A DNA stretch of 64,000 bases from NCBI GenBank assembly GCA_037179385.1, contig CM074193.1, positions 7,771,547 through 7,835,546 on the forward strand, read 5' to 3'. This document shows positions 46,991-56,824 of the stretch, in pieces; the stretch's first letter is position 1; each line of letters opens with the position of its first letter. Made by a program: the position numbers and the translations under genes. The DNA is from Holothuria scabra. Taxonomy: Eukaryota > Echinodermata > Holothuroidea > Aspidochirotida > Holothuriidae. The notes beneath the pieces were generated by a model, which searched no databases, was not told where the DNA came from, and saw nothing but the letters and a program-made list of their open reading frames with translations.

Positions 46991-47128
46991 TATGTAGATA
47001 CGTTGTCACATCTACACAGACTCACTTTCCATCCACATATCATCAAACTCAAACCAGAAAATGTCGATAGGTTCTGCCAGAATCTGTAACCAACTGTTTG
47101 GACTTTGAAGACATAAACTTCGTGTCAG
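46991..47128 (+). other. Candidate 5' untranslated exon with short uORF
   Basis: The stretch ends GTGTCAG|GTAAGAGT, a near-ideal 5' splice site at 47129. The only ATG frame (47061-47108, 15 residues, starting MSIGSARICNQL) is closed before the donor, so the exon would be non-coding with a small upstream ORF. The left boundary is arbitrary. It would suit the acceptors that stand just upstream of each stefin start codon, but another gene is possible. Confidence 0.3.
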
Positions 47129-49924
47129 GTAAGAGTAGACTATAGTATCACATGATTGGTTTAAACTGGGTAAACGTTTGGTGAAATTTTGGTTGCTTCT
47201 TGGCCCTCATTCTTTCAAACAGTAACTTTTAGATTTCTCCTTTACCTTTTAATACACTTGAAAATTTATCGTACACTGTGTACTGCTTCCATGTAATTTC
47301 GGAAGGATGGGTTTCTGACAATTATTCCTAAGGGCGTTACTCCTAAGGGTCATTATTCCGAATGTAAAATTTGTATTAGGGATTTGGAAAAATGAGGCTA
47401 TCCTTTGCTACAACTTTCTCAGGGGCATCTGTTCAAGGTGTACCTGTACTTGCCTAGTGTTTTTGTGTGCTGTTGCCTTTGGGCATGTAGATGCCTTCAG
47501 AGGTTTATTGTTGCTTTCGGACGGGTTGCTTTAGTGGATCGGTTGGGCCTGTGAGGCTTCGGTTTGGAGTGCATAATTGTTGAGCTAGGGTGCTATTTTG
47601 GGTTTTGGCTTTATTGGTGTGGGGCTCGACCTGGGCAGTTTCTTGATCTTAATAGTAACAAGGACTCTTTCTTTTTCCTATTGTATGGTGTGATTATAGT
47701 TTTTAGCACAGTTTGTGTGATAGCTTGATTATCTCATTCATTTCTTCATCTAAACCAGTAACCAAACTAGGAAACCAGAAATCGAGCCCTGAAATCGTTT
47801 CGCCACAATACAATTTTACTCATTTGACAATTCCCCGCCCCCTCCTCCAACCATTTCGTCCCGTAGTCTGGTAGTACTTTGTCTGGCTCCGGGCCTGTGT
47901 CTAGTCTATATGACACGTCTCTTCATATACTTTACACATTTGTAGAGTCATCTTTAAAAGATATCACAATTGCTTGGGATTTAGTTCTGTTATGTTTTTC
48001 GGCTAAGTCCGCATTCCCCCATCACTAAACAAACGGCAACGTGACGTGTCTAACCAATATTCGGAATTGCATTTCATTAAAACAAAAAATTGAAATGTTT
48101 GAAGTTTATATTTGCTTTTTATTTTTCAACTTTTGATCTAATCCTGTCCAGCAAATATACATACAAAATTATCAGAGCAAGTATAAGATCTGTTCAAGTC
48201 CTTCATGGAGTTTTTGCTCAATCTGGCAACAGCTTTCCGCAGGGTACGCGGTGGTTAGCTCCCAGTGTAGGATACCCCTTGCTGCCAAGGTATAAGGTAA
48301 CTCCATTTTAAGTTTGTTGTCGCGGATTTAGTACTCTATAATGTGTATCTAATAAATTGAAAATTGAATTGTATTCATTCAAAACTTTATTATTTCCATT
48401 TAAACGTGTATGTTGTTATACACCAGGCTTATTTCGTACCGAATTCACTAAAAAATGTCAAGATTACGGTTCAGTATTCTTTTAAAGTTTTGAATGATGC
48501 GTTTAAAATTCCGAGGATAAAGATAATTACTTATCTGTTCATTGTCGGGGCAGTTTCTGCAGAATTACGTGCTTGTTTTGAAAAAATCATAACATTCCCA
48601 AGCATAGTGTATCAGGGTCTGTTATGCATTAGCCCACTAAATTTGTTCTAGCTCTGCAGGGTGCCAGGGATTGTCCCCCTTCCCTTAACGATACTTACTA
48701 CTATTTACGGGCGTCGATTTGATAGTCAAATTCAGGGAGGGGAATCGAATCTAAAATTTTTCTCCAGTCCTGGTAAAGTGTCTAAGAGGAGGAGACGCAG
48801 GTGTACAATGGTTATAAATGCTTCAATATTTGGAGTTACTTAGAAAGTTCCGAAGCTCTCAAAACATGTAATAGTCTTGAAAGTGTGGGTAAACACTTAA
48901 ACGGTCTAAAATCTGAATTTATATGCCTGATGTACTCCATAAGGGATCAGAATCACAAATTGTGATAGTGTGCGAAGGACTTATGCGAAAGGTCTGGTAG
49001 TTTGTGAACCATTTGTAATGAACATAGTTAAAATAAATCCATCAATCGATCAAAAACACATGCACTTCAGTCTACTGCGGAAAAAAATCACAAATCGAAG
49101 AAGGGGACTTGTACTCACTGGTGCTACTGATACACCGTTGCATACCGGTGTAAGATTGTTGATACAAAAACATTAAAATGCATCTGTTATCCTTTCGTAT
49201 ACGACACCTCCTCGTACACTTTCTGGAGAGAGAGGATGGAGGTGTACCGCTAATTCCAGATTGACGCCTCTTATCTAGCAAACGTCCGTCGGTGACTTTA
49301 CTTCTTTGATAACGGTCTATATAGGAAATGGTCGAATCGTTGTACGAACGTGTGGTGGGTGCATGTCAAAATTTTGCATTAGAAATGTTTTATTTTCCTG
49401 AAAAATTTGCATGGAGACTGTGCACCGAGATATTTTCAGTCGCATTAAAACGTGTTTGCCAGTTTCAGCCTGCTGCCTGGTCATTCACTAAAGATTACAG
49501 ATGTTGTTAAACACAGTAGGGGACAAATCAGCCTGTATGAAAGGTATTCTTACTAAGAACATTATGTTCATACTTAACACTAACATAAAGAGATGTGGAT
49601 GTTTTTAACTTAATTGAAAAATATTTCCAAAAATGTGTTTACATCACTGGTCAATTGGCACCGGTTGACATAGGGCATGCGTAAGATTATATGAGTGCGT
49701 GTTAGGATTTTGCGCTTTCAACGATCTCGCGATTGCACGCAGAATGTAAACGAATTAGAATCATTCCATTTTGCTGTAATTGTAAAGTAAAAATTAAGAG
49801 TTTTCTGTCCCGTGTAGTGGATGGGTTTTTCCTAGTGATTGAAGTGACGCCTATACCTTAGTGCGGTGACAACTTCCATCGAGGAAGACTTCGAGTATAT
49901 TTAATGATCATGTTAGAATCGTTA
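47129..49924. other. Intergenic or long intron, no supported feature
   Basis: Plus-strand frames at 48090-48311, 48364-48651 and 49328-49510 have no recognisable domain. Confidence 0.45.
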
Positions 49925-50036
49925 CTTGTCTGCGCAGCAGACTGTTGGGCATATTCCTTGAGGCTTGATCAGCCATATCCCCACGGCTCAAAGCCTTAAA
50001 GGAGGACTGAACAAACCGAGTCCGCTCCGCGGGGAA
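49925..50036 (+). repeat. Interspersed repeat R, copy 3
   Basis: CTGCGCAGCAGACTGTTGGG to AGTCCGCTCCGCGGGGA, matching 21503-21615 over its length. Confidence 0.65.
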
Positions 50037-50116
50037 CATCGTCACGGGTAGTGTATATTAAAAGGAATGATTTTAAAGATTGTCATAAGCCCAATGTAGC
50101 TAGGGGCAGTCTGTAT

Positions 50117-51451
50117 CAGTGGCGTAACCAGCGAGGGACAGGGGGGCAAACCCCCCCGACCCAAAAAATGGGAAGGGAAGAAAAACGGGAAGGAAAGAAA
50201 GGGGAGGAAAGAAAGGAAAAAGAGAAAAAGAGAGAGAAGAAAAGGAAAAGAGAAAAAGGAGGGAAGTAAAGGAAAGAAGGGCAGAAGAAAAAAGGAAAAC
50301 GGAAAAGAAGGGGAAAGGGAAAAAAAGAAAAATGAGAAAAGAAAGTGGGTCAACTATAAAATCAAAAGCAAGATTGATCTGCATTCATGGAACACTGTTT
50401 TGGTTAATACCTACACATTCATGTCGAAAAATATATGAATATTCATTTAGTCGCATAAAGTTAACAAAATAATATCTGAGGTCCACTTTATTGGAGGAAA
50501 GACTTTACTCTCTTGCGCTTTGCCAGACAGTTCGGAGGAAAAGCAATCATTCTCAGATTTGCCACCAATATTTGGAGGAAGTGAAGATTCTTCAGTAATC
50601 CCCCGACTCTTTAATTTTCCTTACAGGAAACCCAGAATCCAAAGCTTTCTGCAATATAAGCTCCATATTATCAAATTATTGTTTCAAAGAAGCAAGCTTT
50701 CTGCAATATAAGCTCCATATCAACAAATTATTGTTTCAAAAGGGCAGAAATTTCAATACATCCCTTATACATTGGTGTTCATATTTGCAAGAAAAATCGG
50801 AAAACTAAGCTACTACTTACAAGCCCGAGACATTTCCGGCTGTCTGAGGGGTCGCGATGTTTCAAAATTTTCTGTACGCTCTGCGCCAACTGAAGATAGT
50901 CTTTCTAGCACGACGTCATATTCTAGGCAGGGGAACCATTGGCCTTCCGTACTCAAATACTCTCATACACACCTGTCACCAGATACCTTTCAGCTCTGTC
51001 AGTTGTGTAATCTTTCTATGGATTCTTTAGTTATTGAAGTGTCAAAATTTTATCAATGGTCAATGTTGTAGAGCAGTGGCAGGGGCGATTGCGCCCTTGC
51101 TCAAAAAAGTGAAAAACTGGAAAATTTTCCATTTGAGACACCAGTCAAACACAGTGCGGTTTTCCCAAGCTTTCCTCCTTAAAATTCCGAATTCCTCATA
51201 ATAAAAGTTCCATATTTGAAATTAAAATTTAAAAAGGCAAAATTTTCTGCGCGCTTTGCTCGACTAGAATTGCAAGGCTTAAAGCTGTACATAAGTGATC
51301 GCTAATAAAGCAGTCAGAGGATAATTTGTTCTAGCTACTTCAGTGCCGTATCCGTAAAATTTTCTTCAATATAGGCATTCATTTTTGTCTAAAAAGGTAA
51401 CAAAGTTTCGAGATTCTCTTAATGTCGCCGAGAAGTCTTAATCCGCCACTG
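50117..51451. mobile_element. hAT-like element with perfect 8-bp duplication and polypurine tract
   Basis: Starts CAGTGGCGTAACCAG, ends TTAATCCGCCACTG, and is flanked on both sides by GTCTGTAT (50109-50116, 51452-51459). Inside are a 180-base polypurine tract (50160-50342), a repeated GCAATATAAGCTCCATAT word (50650, 50710), and the TGTACGCTCTGCGCCAACTG phrase seen in related fragments at 61.3 kb and, inverted, at 62.9-63.1 and 63.7-64.0 kb. No transposase recognised. The 99-codon frame at 50772-51071 is probably part of the repeat. Confidence 0.88.
50160..50342. repeat. Polypurine tract
   Basis: About 180 bases almost wholly A and G (GGAAGGGAAGAAAAACGGG...). The low-complexity F/L/S minus frames here are its translation. 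Such tracts can form triplex DNA (known property; not shown here). Confidence 0.9.
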
Positions 51452-51682
51452 GTCTGTATAATTTAAAAGGCAATGTTATAAGTCTTTTCGAGTGATGTTG
51501 TTTCAATACCGCCAGTATTAGGTTTATCCATATATATGTGTAGTAAAACAAATTAAATATAATGTGAAACAGATTGTAATAATGAAGTTAAATGAGTTAT
51601 GCTTAAACGCATGTATCTCAATGAACACTCCTAAGTTCTAAGTGGGTGTAATTTAACTTACTGATTTCGTTCGTTTGCGATT

Positions 51683-52020
51683 TACGGATTTAGTGTGGCT
51701 ACTAAAAAGAGACCGTTATACTGGTCAAAATTATGCCTTGATCATGCATTCAGATTAGCGTACATTGCTTCATCTATACCTTTCCTACATCTAAATCTAT
51801 CATGTTTCGACGAAAAAAGTAATGAAAAAACAACTGATAACACTATCTTTAACTCATATACCATATTGAATGGTTTCTGTTTACAAACCACCATTTGGCA
51901 AACACACGGAAGTAGTGTGAAGGACTCAATAGCCCTTGAGTTCTGCTGCCCTTATGATTGTGTCTGGCATCCTTCTCATGTGACTTTCAAGCAAGGATAC
52001 TATGAACACGTGATGTTCAG
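51683..52020 (+). CDS. Candidate coding exon of an unknown gene
   Basis: Open for over 110 codons (ORF continues to 52045) and coding-like: KKRPLYWSKLCLDHAFRLA, LNGFCLQTTIWQTHGSS, ALEFCCPYDCVWHPSHVTF, with several cysteines. A weak acceptor (TTACGGATTTAG) precedes it at about 51692, and a good donor TTCAG|GTCAGA follows at 52021 (phase 2). I do not recognise the family. No signal peptide is obvious in the exon itself. No in-phase next exon was found: the other candidate at 53209 is phase 0. Could be a pseudogene fragment or an unknown single-exon product ending at 52045. Confidence 0.3.
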
Positions 52021-52314
52021 GTCAGAGATCAGTATTTCGTTTTAGAAACATTTTTAGGTTTCAACATGATACAGTACTTTCCTAATAATAAAAACTACAC
52101 TGAAAAAAAATCCCCACTTCTGTTGTTACTGTAACCCTCTGCTTAATCAATTAGTGCTCGCCTACTCCTTTAAGTAGATGACCAACAACTGAAAAAGACA
52201 GATTAAAGTGGAAGTAATCAACCAACCAACCAGTTTGTAATTATAGAACAAAGGATTGGTCTCATTCTTGGTTATGGACGTGATTTCAAAGAATGTGACA
52301 TCAACTGTAGGACG

Positions 52315-52578
52315 TTAAATGGGCAAGATCTGCAGTCACCGGGCCAACTTGAAGTATAGTAAACTGTCATCATGTTTTTTGATTGGCTGTAGAGAGTCAT
52401 GTGGCAACGATTTTTCTCTTCAAATGCGACATTTACCAAAAGTAACTGCTTGTTTTACATTGAATAGCAATACTGAAGTTATATAATATGATGAAGATAC
52501 TTTGAAGAGAAATGAGAGGAAAATTGTGATACTTCGCTGTTTCTTCAAAATAAGTTTCGGGGACTGCTCCTGACCTTA
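52315..52578. mobile_element. MITE family A, copy 5
   Basis: TTAAATGGGCAAGATCTGCAG at the left, GGGGACTGCTCCTGACCTTAA at the right. Family centre GATTGGCTGTAGAGAGTCATG and GATACTTTGAAGAGAAATGAG present. Its right TTAA is the left end of the next MITE. Confidence 0.8.
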
Positions 52579-53148
52579 AAATGTACCTCAAGTCAAAAAA
52601 TTCAAAAATATATATTTCAGTAAATGAAAAATGAATTCTAACAGTCCAACTCCCATCTTCATATGACATTCCTGAGCTGAGATATTAACTGTTGAAGTTT
52701 ATTCACTTAAAACAAATTGGTCTATTGCGCAATAATTTGTGACTTTCTTGTTGTACAACTCACATAAAATGCTTTGTTTTCCTTTAAAATAAAAAATGTT
52801 TTTATGACCTTGAACACTTCCTGTTTGCTTGCATAGCATGTTGCACAAGGAGGACTTAATTAATTTCATTACCTCAAAAGAGTAAGAGTGCTATCACACC
52901 TTTGTATAAGGTGCAGTAACGTTTGGAAAAAACAAAGAAATAAAAAGATTGTTATTTGAGTAGTACAAGAATGACATCACAAATTATTGCGCAATGTACC
53001 GTTGTAATTTGAGTGAATAAAATTCAACATTAAATATCTCAGCTCAGGAATGTCCTATGAAGATGGAAGTTGGACTATTAGAGTTTATTTTTCATGCTCT
53101 TTAATATATATATATATATTTGATTTTTTTGACTTTAGGTACACTTTA
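52576..53148. mobile_element. MITE family E, long terminal inverted repeats
   Basis: Left TTAAAATGTACCTCAAGTC and right GACTTTAGGTACACTTTAAA are inverted; the similarity continues inward for about 100 bases or more (TCATATGACATTCCTGAGCTGAGATATTAA against its inverse at 53030-53070), then again around TTGCGCAATAATTTGTGA. The peptide MSYEDGSW appears on both strands (52669 minus, 53050 plus) only because these arms are inverted copies. Confidence 0.85.
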
Positions 53149-53208
53149 AAACATTTTCCATATGAGTATAAACTAAATGAATATAAACGAAGGAATATCA
53201 TTTCTCAG

Positions 53209-53406
53209 AAAGACCGATCAGGGGAACACACGCCATACAAGTGTCTTCAGTTTTACAATTCTCGGTATAAATGCAACCTTAATAATTTAATTGTCCTTGA
53301 AAAGGATCCCGGTGCCCTTCCAATCTTGCTAGTGGTCGATGGCGCTCTTCTTCTTTCGTGTCACATGAAATCCTTCGAAGAATTTTGCCAGAAGGAATTG
53401 AAATAC
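53209..53406 (+). CDS. Candidate coding exon between two MITEs, unknown gene
   Basis: An acceptor TATCATTTCTCAG ends at 53208 with a branch-like AAACTAAATG upstream. It is followed by 66 open codons: KDRSGEHTPYKCLQFYNSR, NLNNLIVLEKDPGALPILL, VVDGALLLSCHMKSFEEFC. A possible donor AATAC|GTAGGA follows at 53407. Composition is strongly coding-like. The whole non-repeat segment (53149-53435) is sandwiched between MITE E and MITE A copy 6. No partner exon identified; may be a relic exon. Function unknown. Confidence 0.35.
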
Positions 53407-53435
53407 GTAGGAAAGGAAACAAACCAGACGAAAAA

Positions 53436-53703
53436 TTTTAAGAGGCAAGAGCCGTCGCCGCAAACTTAATTTGAAGCAAGAGTTATATAGATCTCACAAT
53501 TTCCCTCTTATTTCTCTTCAAAATAACTTTGATGAAATTTTAGGAATTCAATATTGCATATTCGTGGTTAAAAACCAAGCAGTTACTCCAAGTTATTTCA
53601 CATTTGAGGAGAAACATATTGTCACATGACTCTAAAAAGTCAGTCAAAAACAGGACAGTCTACTAAACGACTTCAATTTAGGATGATATCATTTCCCCTT
53701 TAG
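53436..53703. mobile_element. MITE family A, copy 6
   Basis: TTTTAAGAGGCAAGAGCCGTC at the left; right end inverse ATTTCCCCTTTAGA. Inner TCCCTCTTATTTCTCTTCAAAATA and TAAACGACTTCAA belong to the family. Confidence 0.72.
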
Positions 53704-53779
53704 AGGGTTCCGCTACAAAGGATTTCCAATAATGTCGAATGGCTGTCTTTTTTTTTTCGAATAAGCATTAATTCTTTGA

Positions 53780-53930
53780 TGCAACATAGGTTTTTGCTTT
53801 TTCCAAAGTCCCCCCGATTTTCTGGCAACGGGCCGTTCGACAAAACCAAACTATTAACTGCTTTCCAAGAAGTTATACGTTCACTGAAGGACAACACTTG
53901 ACATCGTTTTTTGCTGAATCGGGGGCTGTT
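53780..53930 (-). repeat. SINE body, uninterrupted copy (U2-SINE family)
   Basis: Minus strand reads TCAAGTGTTGTCCTTCAGTG, AACTTCTTGGAAAGCAG, TTTGGTTTTGTCGAACGGCC, the order seen split at 3680-3888/5286-5338 and intact at about 63244-63345. Confidence 0.65.
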
Positions 53931-54202
53931 AACTTTGTCTTATCAGAACTTTGGCGTTTCACTCTCAGCCATCCCTTCAATAAGTCATTGTAACCCCAAA
54001 TCATCTTCACTAACAATAAAACGCGCCTTGTTGGGCACCTAGTGGACTTGACGTGTCTTATACCTTGAAAAATGACAATTTCAGTGAAACCTAGTATATT
54101 ATGTTTCCGGAAAATTATAGGAGAAATAAACAAAAGAGTGTGATACATCCAAAAGAAGAAATCTGGTAATAATTCATGAATGATTTGTGATGTGGAAATT
54201 TC
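53931..54202. other. Intergenic spacer
   Basis: No recognised feature. Confidence 0.4.
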
Positions 54203-54620
54203 TTAAGGGGCAAGAGGAGTCGTCCCAAACTTATTTTGAGTCATGTACCGGTACCAAAGACTTTACAAACGGAACCTACTGTCATTGGGCTTGGCACCCA
54301 GCATAAAAAATGGAGTTGGGAAGACAAGCCAGTGAGCCAAAACTGGAAAAAGGCGTTGACCGGCTCGAACCAATTGGTTTGAAACTGTGCTCTAAAACCC
54401 CATCTAACCTAACCTATCCCAAACTTCTTGTTTCTCTTCAAAGTATTTCTCGTAATATACGGACTTAAATATTGCATATTCAAGGTAAACCAAGCATTTT
54501 ACTCAGTAAATTTCACATCTGAGGAGAAAAAGTATTGTAACATGACTCTCAAGAGCCAATCATAAAACAGGACAGCCCACTTCACCAATTCAAGTTGGGG
54601 TTACTGCATTTCGTTTTTAA
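54203..54620. mobile_element. MITE family A, copy 7, interrupted by a SINE
   Basis: TTAAGGGGCAAGAGGAGTCG at the left and TACTGCATTTCGTTTTTAAA at the right. A tRNA-derived SINE sits at about 54241-54420; TCCCAAACTT is present on both sides (about 54226 and 54417), the likely target duplication. Confidence 0.75.
54241..54420 (-). repeat. tRNA-derived SINE, copy 2
   Basis: The minus strand carries TAGGTTAGGTTAGATGGGG (A box-like), TTGGTTCGAGCCGG (B box), then TTTTTCCAGTTTTGGCTCAC as in 29660-29762, and a longer tail with GGGTGCCAAGCCCAATGACA. Confidence 0.65.
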
Positions 54621-54788
54621 AGTACCGGTACTAGCTCACTCTCCTCTCAGGCGGAGGGAATTAAGCGTACATTAGCCACTGTTAACTTTTAATTGGACCT
54701 AGTCAGTAAAAGTAATTCGAAATGACGCTTTTCCTTTCGAAAATAGAATGTTTATTATTCTTTTATTCTTCTTATCATCTTAAGCAAA

Positions 54789-56214
54789 ATGTATGGATCG
54801 TATTCTGGAAGTTTCTCCTTACCTGCTCTTCCTACTGAAGAAGTGATTGGCTATGTTCAAAATGTGAGTAACAATTACACTGTAAAATAGTGTTTGGGAA
54901 TTGAACCTTTTTTTCGAAGTTTTTTTTTACCCCCTCCCACTTCGGAAACACGTTTTCACTCTACATACATTTTTCAATAAAAAACACAATATTTAGGAAT
55001 TAAAAAAGTGTATTTAGCATTTTGACATATTTCGTAATAATTGGTGCAAACAATGCTTTTCATTCGTAAACAAACTCTTTAGGGTGTAATTAATGACACT
55101 TTAGTGTACTGGTTTACGCTTTCAAGTTGCGAGAGTAAACATATCTGAAAAAATATATTGCTCAGCACAGTTGATATTATTCTCTTATTTATGTAGACTA
55201 CATGCTGTGTAACAGAAAATGAATTTGTTTCTATTTGTTGTGGTTCACATAGAATTTATATTTCACAAATGAAACGGTTTCATACCCCATCACTTCATTA
55301 TCTAAGTGGGGTATAATGTAACCAGTTCTGTTGCCTGTGCTTTAGCAATTGCAGGGAACTCTATTATGCTTTTCTGTGAAAGACATTTGTGGCAATAAAA
55401 TATGTGTTTGCGATGACACCTTTACCTGAACTGGTTTATTTGTTAGCGGGGAACTGTTCCCCGTTGTTAGTAAATATAGGAAAGTGTTAGTAGATAATTT
55501 GGGGTCAAATCATCATGAAAGTTTTAATTTTTTCTTAATTAGGTGAAGAAAGACGTGGAAAAGGCGGCTAAAAGGCAATTTCCAGAATACCGACCAGTTT
55601 TATTTAGTCTACAAACTAACCCAGAAGAAATAGAATATCACGTTAAGGTATGTACAAAGAAAAAATAAAGACCACCAGTGGCCCCGTTGCAAGTAAGAAA
55701 GTGAACTATTTTTGATTCCCTTTCGAAGACAAAAGGAGTCCATCTAGCAATAACACTAGCGGGTTGTTTGCAGTAGCGTAGCCATGAAGGAGAATATTGA
55801 GTCATACTCCCTCACTAATGACATTTGTAGCACATTTACACTAGATTGCATATATGGACGCCGCCCTTTCTACTTCGACCCTCCTTATAGACCCTTCGAC
55901 CAGGCCGGGATCACTCTATACACTGCATGGCCATTGTTGAGATAAATCCTGGCTACGCCACTGGTTGCGTATGTATGTATATGTGTTGTGGCGTAGGTAA
56001 ATACATTCACCTACACCTTCAAAATCCAGAGTTTGACGTATGCGAGCACGTCATGTGACCCATGCTTACCTTCAGCGTATTCACAGACTCCTCAATATAA
56101 TTATTTTACTGTCAGGTCCAGACTGGCGACTTTGAGTACATTCAAGTCCGTTTGGCAGCAGTTTTGAACATTCCTCTTTTCTTCAATGGACTTCTTGACC
56201 ATAGGACTATATAG
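54789..56214 (+). CDS. Stefin-like protein (type-1 cystatin) with degenerate inhibitory loop
   Basis: Three exons, all introns phase 0: 54789-54863 (25 codons), 55543-55647 (35), 56116-56214 (32 plus TAG), 92 residues; stefins are usually about 98-100. Donors are GTGAGT and GTATGT; acceptors TTAATTAG and ACTGTCAG. Exon boundaries match stefins: after the N-terminal trunk, then right after the QVVAG strand. The body aligns without gaps (QFPEYRPVLFSLQ, EYHVKVQTGDFEYIQVRL). Stefins normally inhibit cytosolic and lysosomal papain-like cathepsins through the N-terminus, the QVVAG loop and a second LP-type loop. Here QVVAG is QTNPE, the N-terminus begins MYGSYSG, and the second loop is NIP, so inhibition is probably lost or changed (inference). 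No signal peptide. A strong acceptor (54784) four bases before the ATG implies an upstream untranslated exon. A donor GTAAGC follows the stop by 13 bases. Confidence 0.87.
55771..55963. mobile_element. Short hAT-like MITE in stefin intron 2
   Basis: Left CAGTAGCGTAGCCATGAAGG, right TCCTGGCTACGCCACTG are inverted ends. The flanking 8-mers GTTGTTTG and GTTGCGTA agree at five positions. 193 bases, non-coding. Confidence 0.65.
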
Positions 56215-56824
56215 ACGATCCTATAAGGTAAGCTGCCAAGTAATGTGTCATACCACACCGGAAAAACAACTTGTCACCCCCATTTTGAAATTTGATCTGC
56301 GCCCTTGCCCTTATTTCTTAAACACCGTTTTAATTTGCGGTTTAGAGTGATAAAACTTACTCGAACTTATATATCTAATTCCGAAGATAAAATTAATGTA
56401 TTCAGGTTTCATGACAGTTGCGACAACCTTTTTCGAGATGTTTCAAAACATTCGCTGAAGGAACTTGATGGAACAGAATCAGGGAGAAAATAACATTACG
56501 CATAATTTAAATGTATAGAATTGGGTTTTATTTGTGAATTGCATGCAGGAAGATCATTGTGTATCCCATTATTATATGATTATTGACAACTTTGCTTTAA
56601 ACGATATAATTTTAAGTTGACAAAAATATGGATGCTTTGAGGGGAGGTTTGGCCAATTTAAATACGCCACTGTAACCTTGTATACCTTTCAAAGAAAACG
56701 ATTACGGGGAAATAATTTGTATAAATTTGTTTAAGTATCTTTTCTCCAGGGTGGCATTTTCTTCACAAAATATTTTTGTAATCTCATTTAATTTATTTCA
56801 AATTGCAGACCATATCATCAATTA

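Noticed and set aside
52433..53469. Two ORFs on opposite strands both starting MSYEDGSW, suggesting a duplicated gene
   Set aside because: They are the two inverted arms of MITE family E; the shared peptide reflects the terminal inverted repeat.
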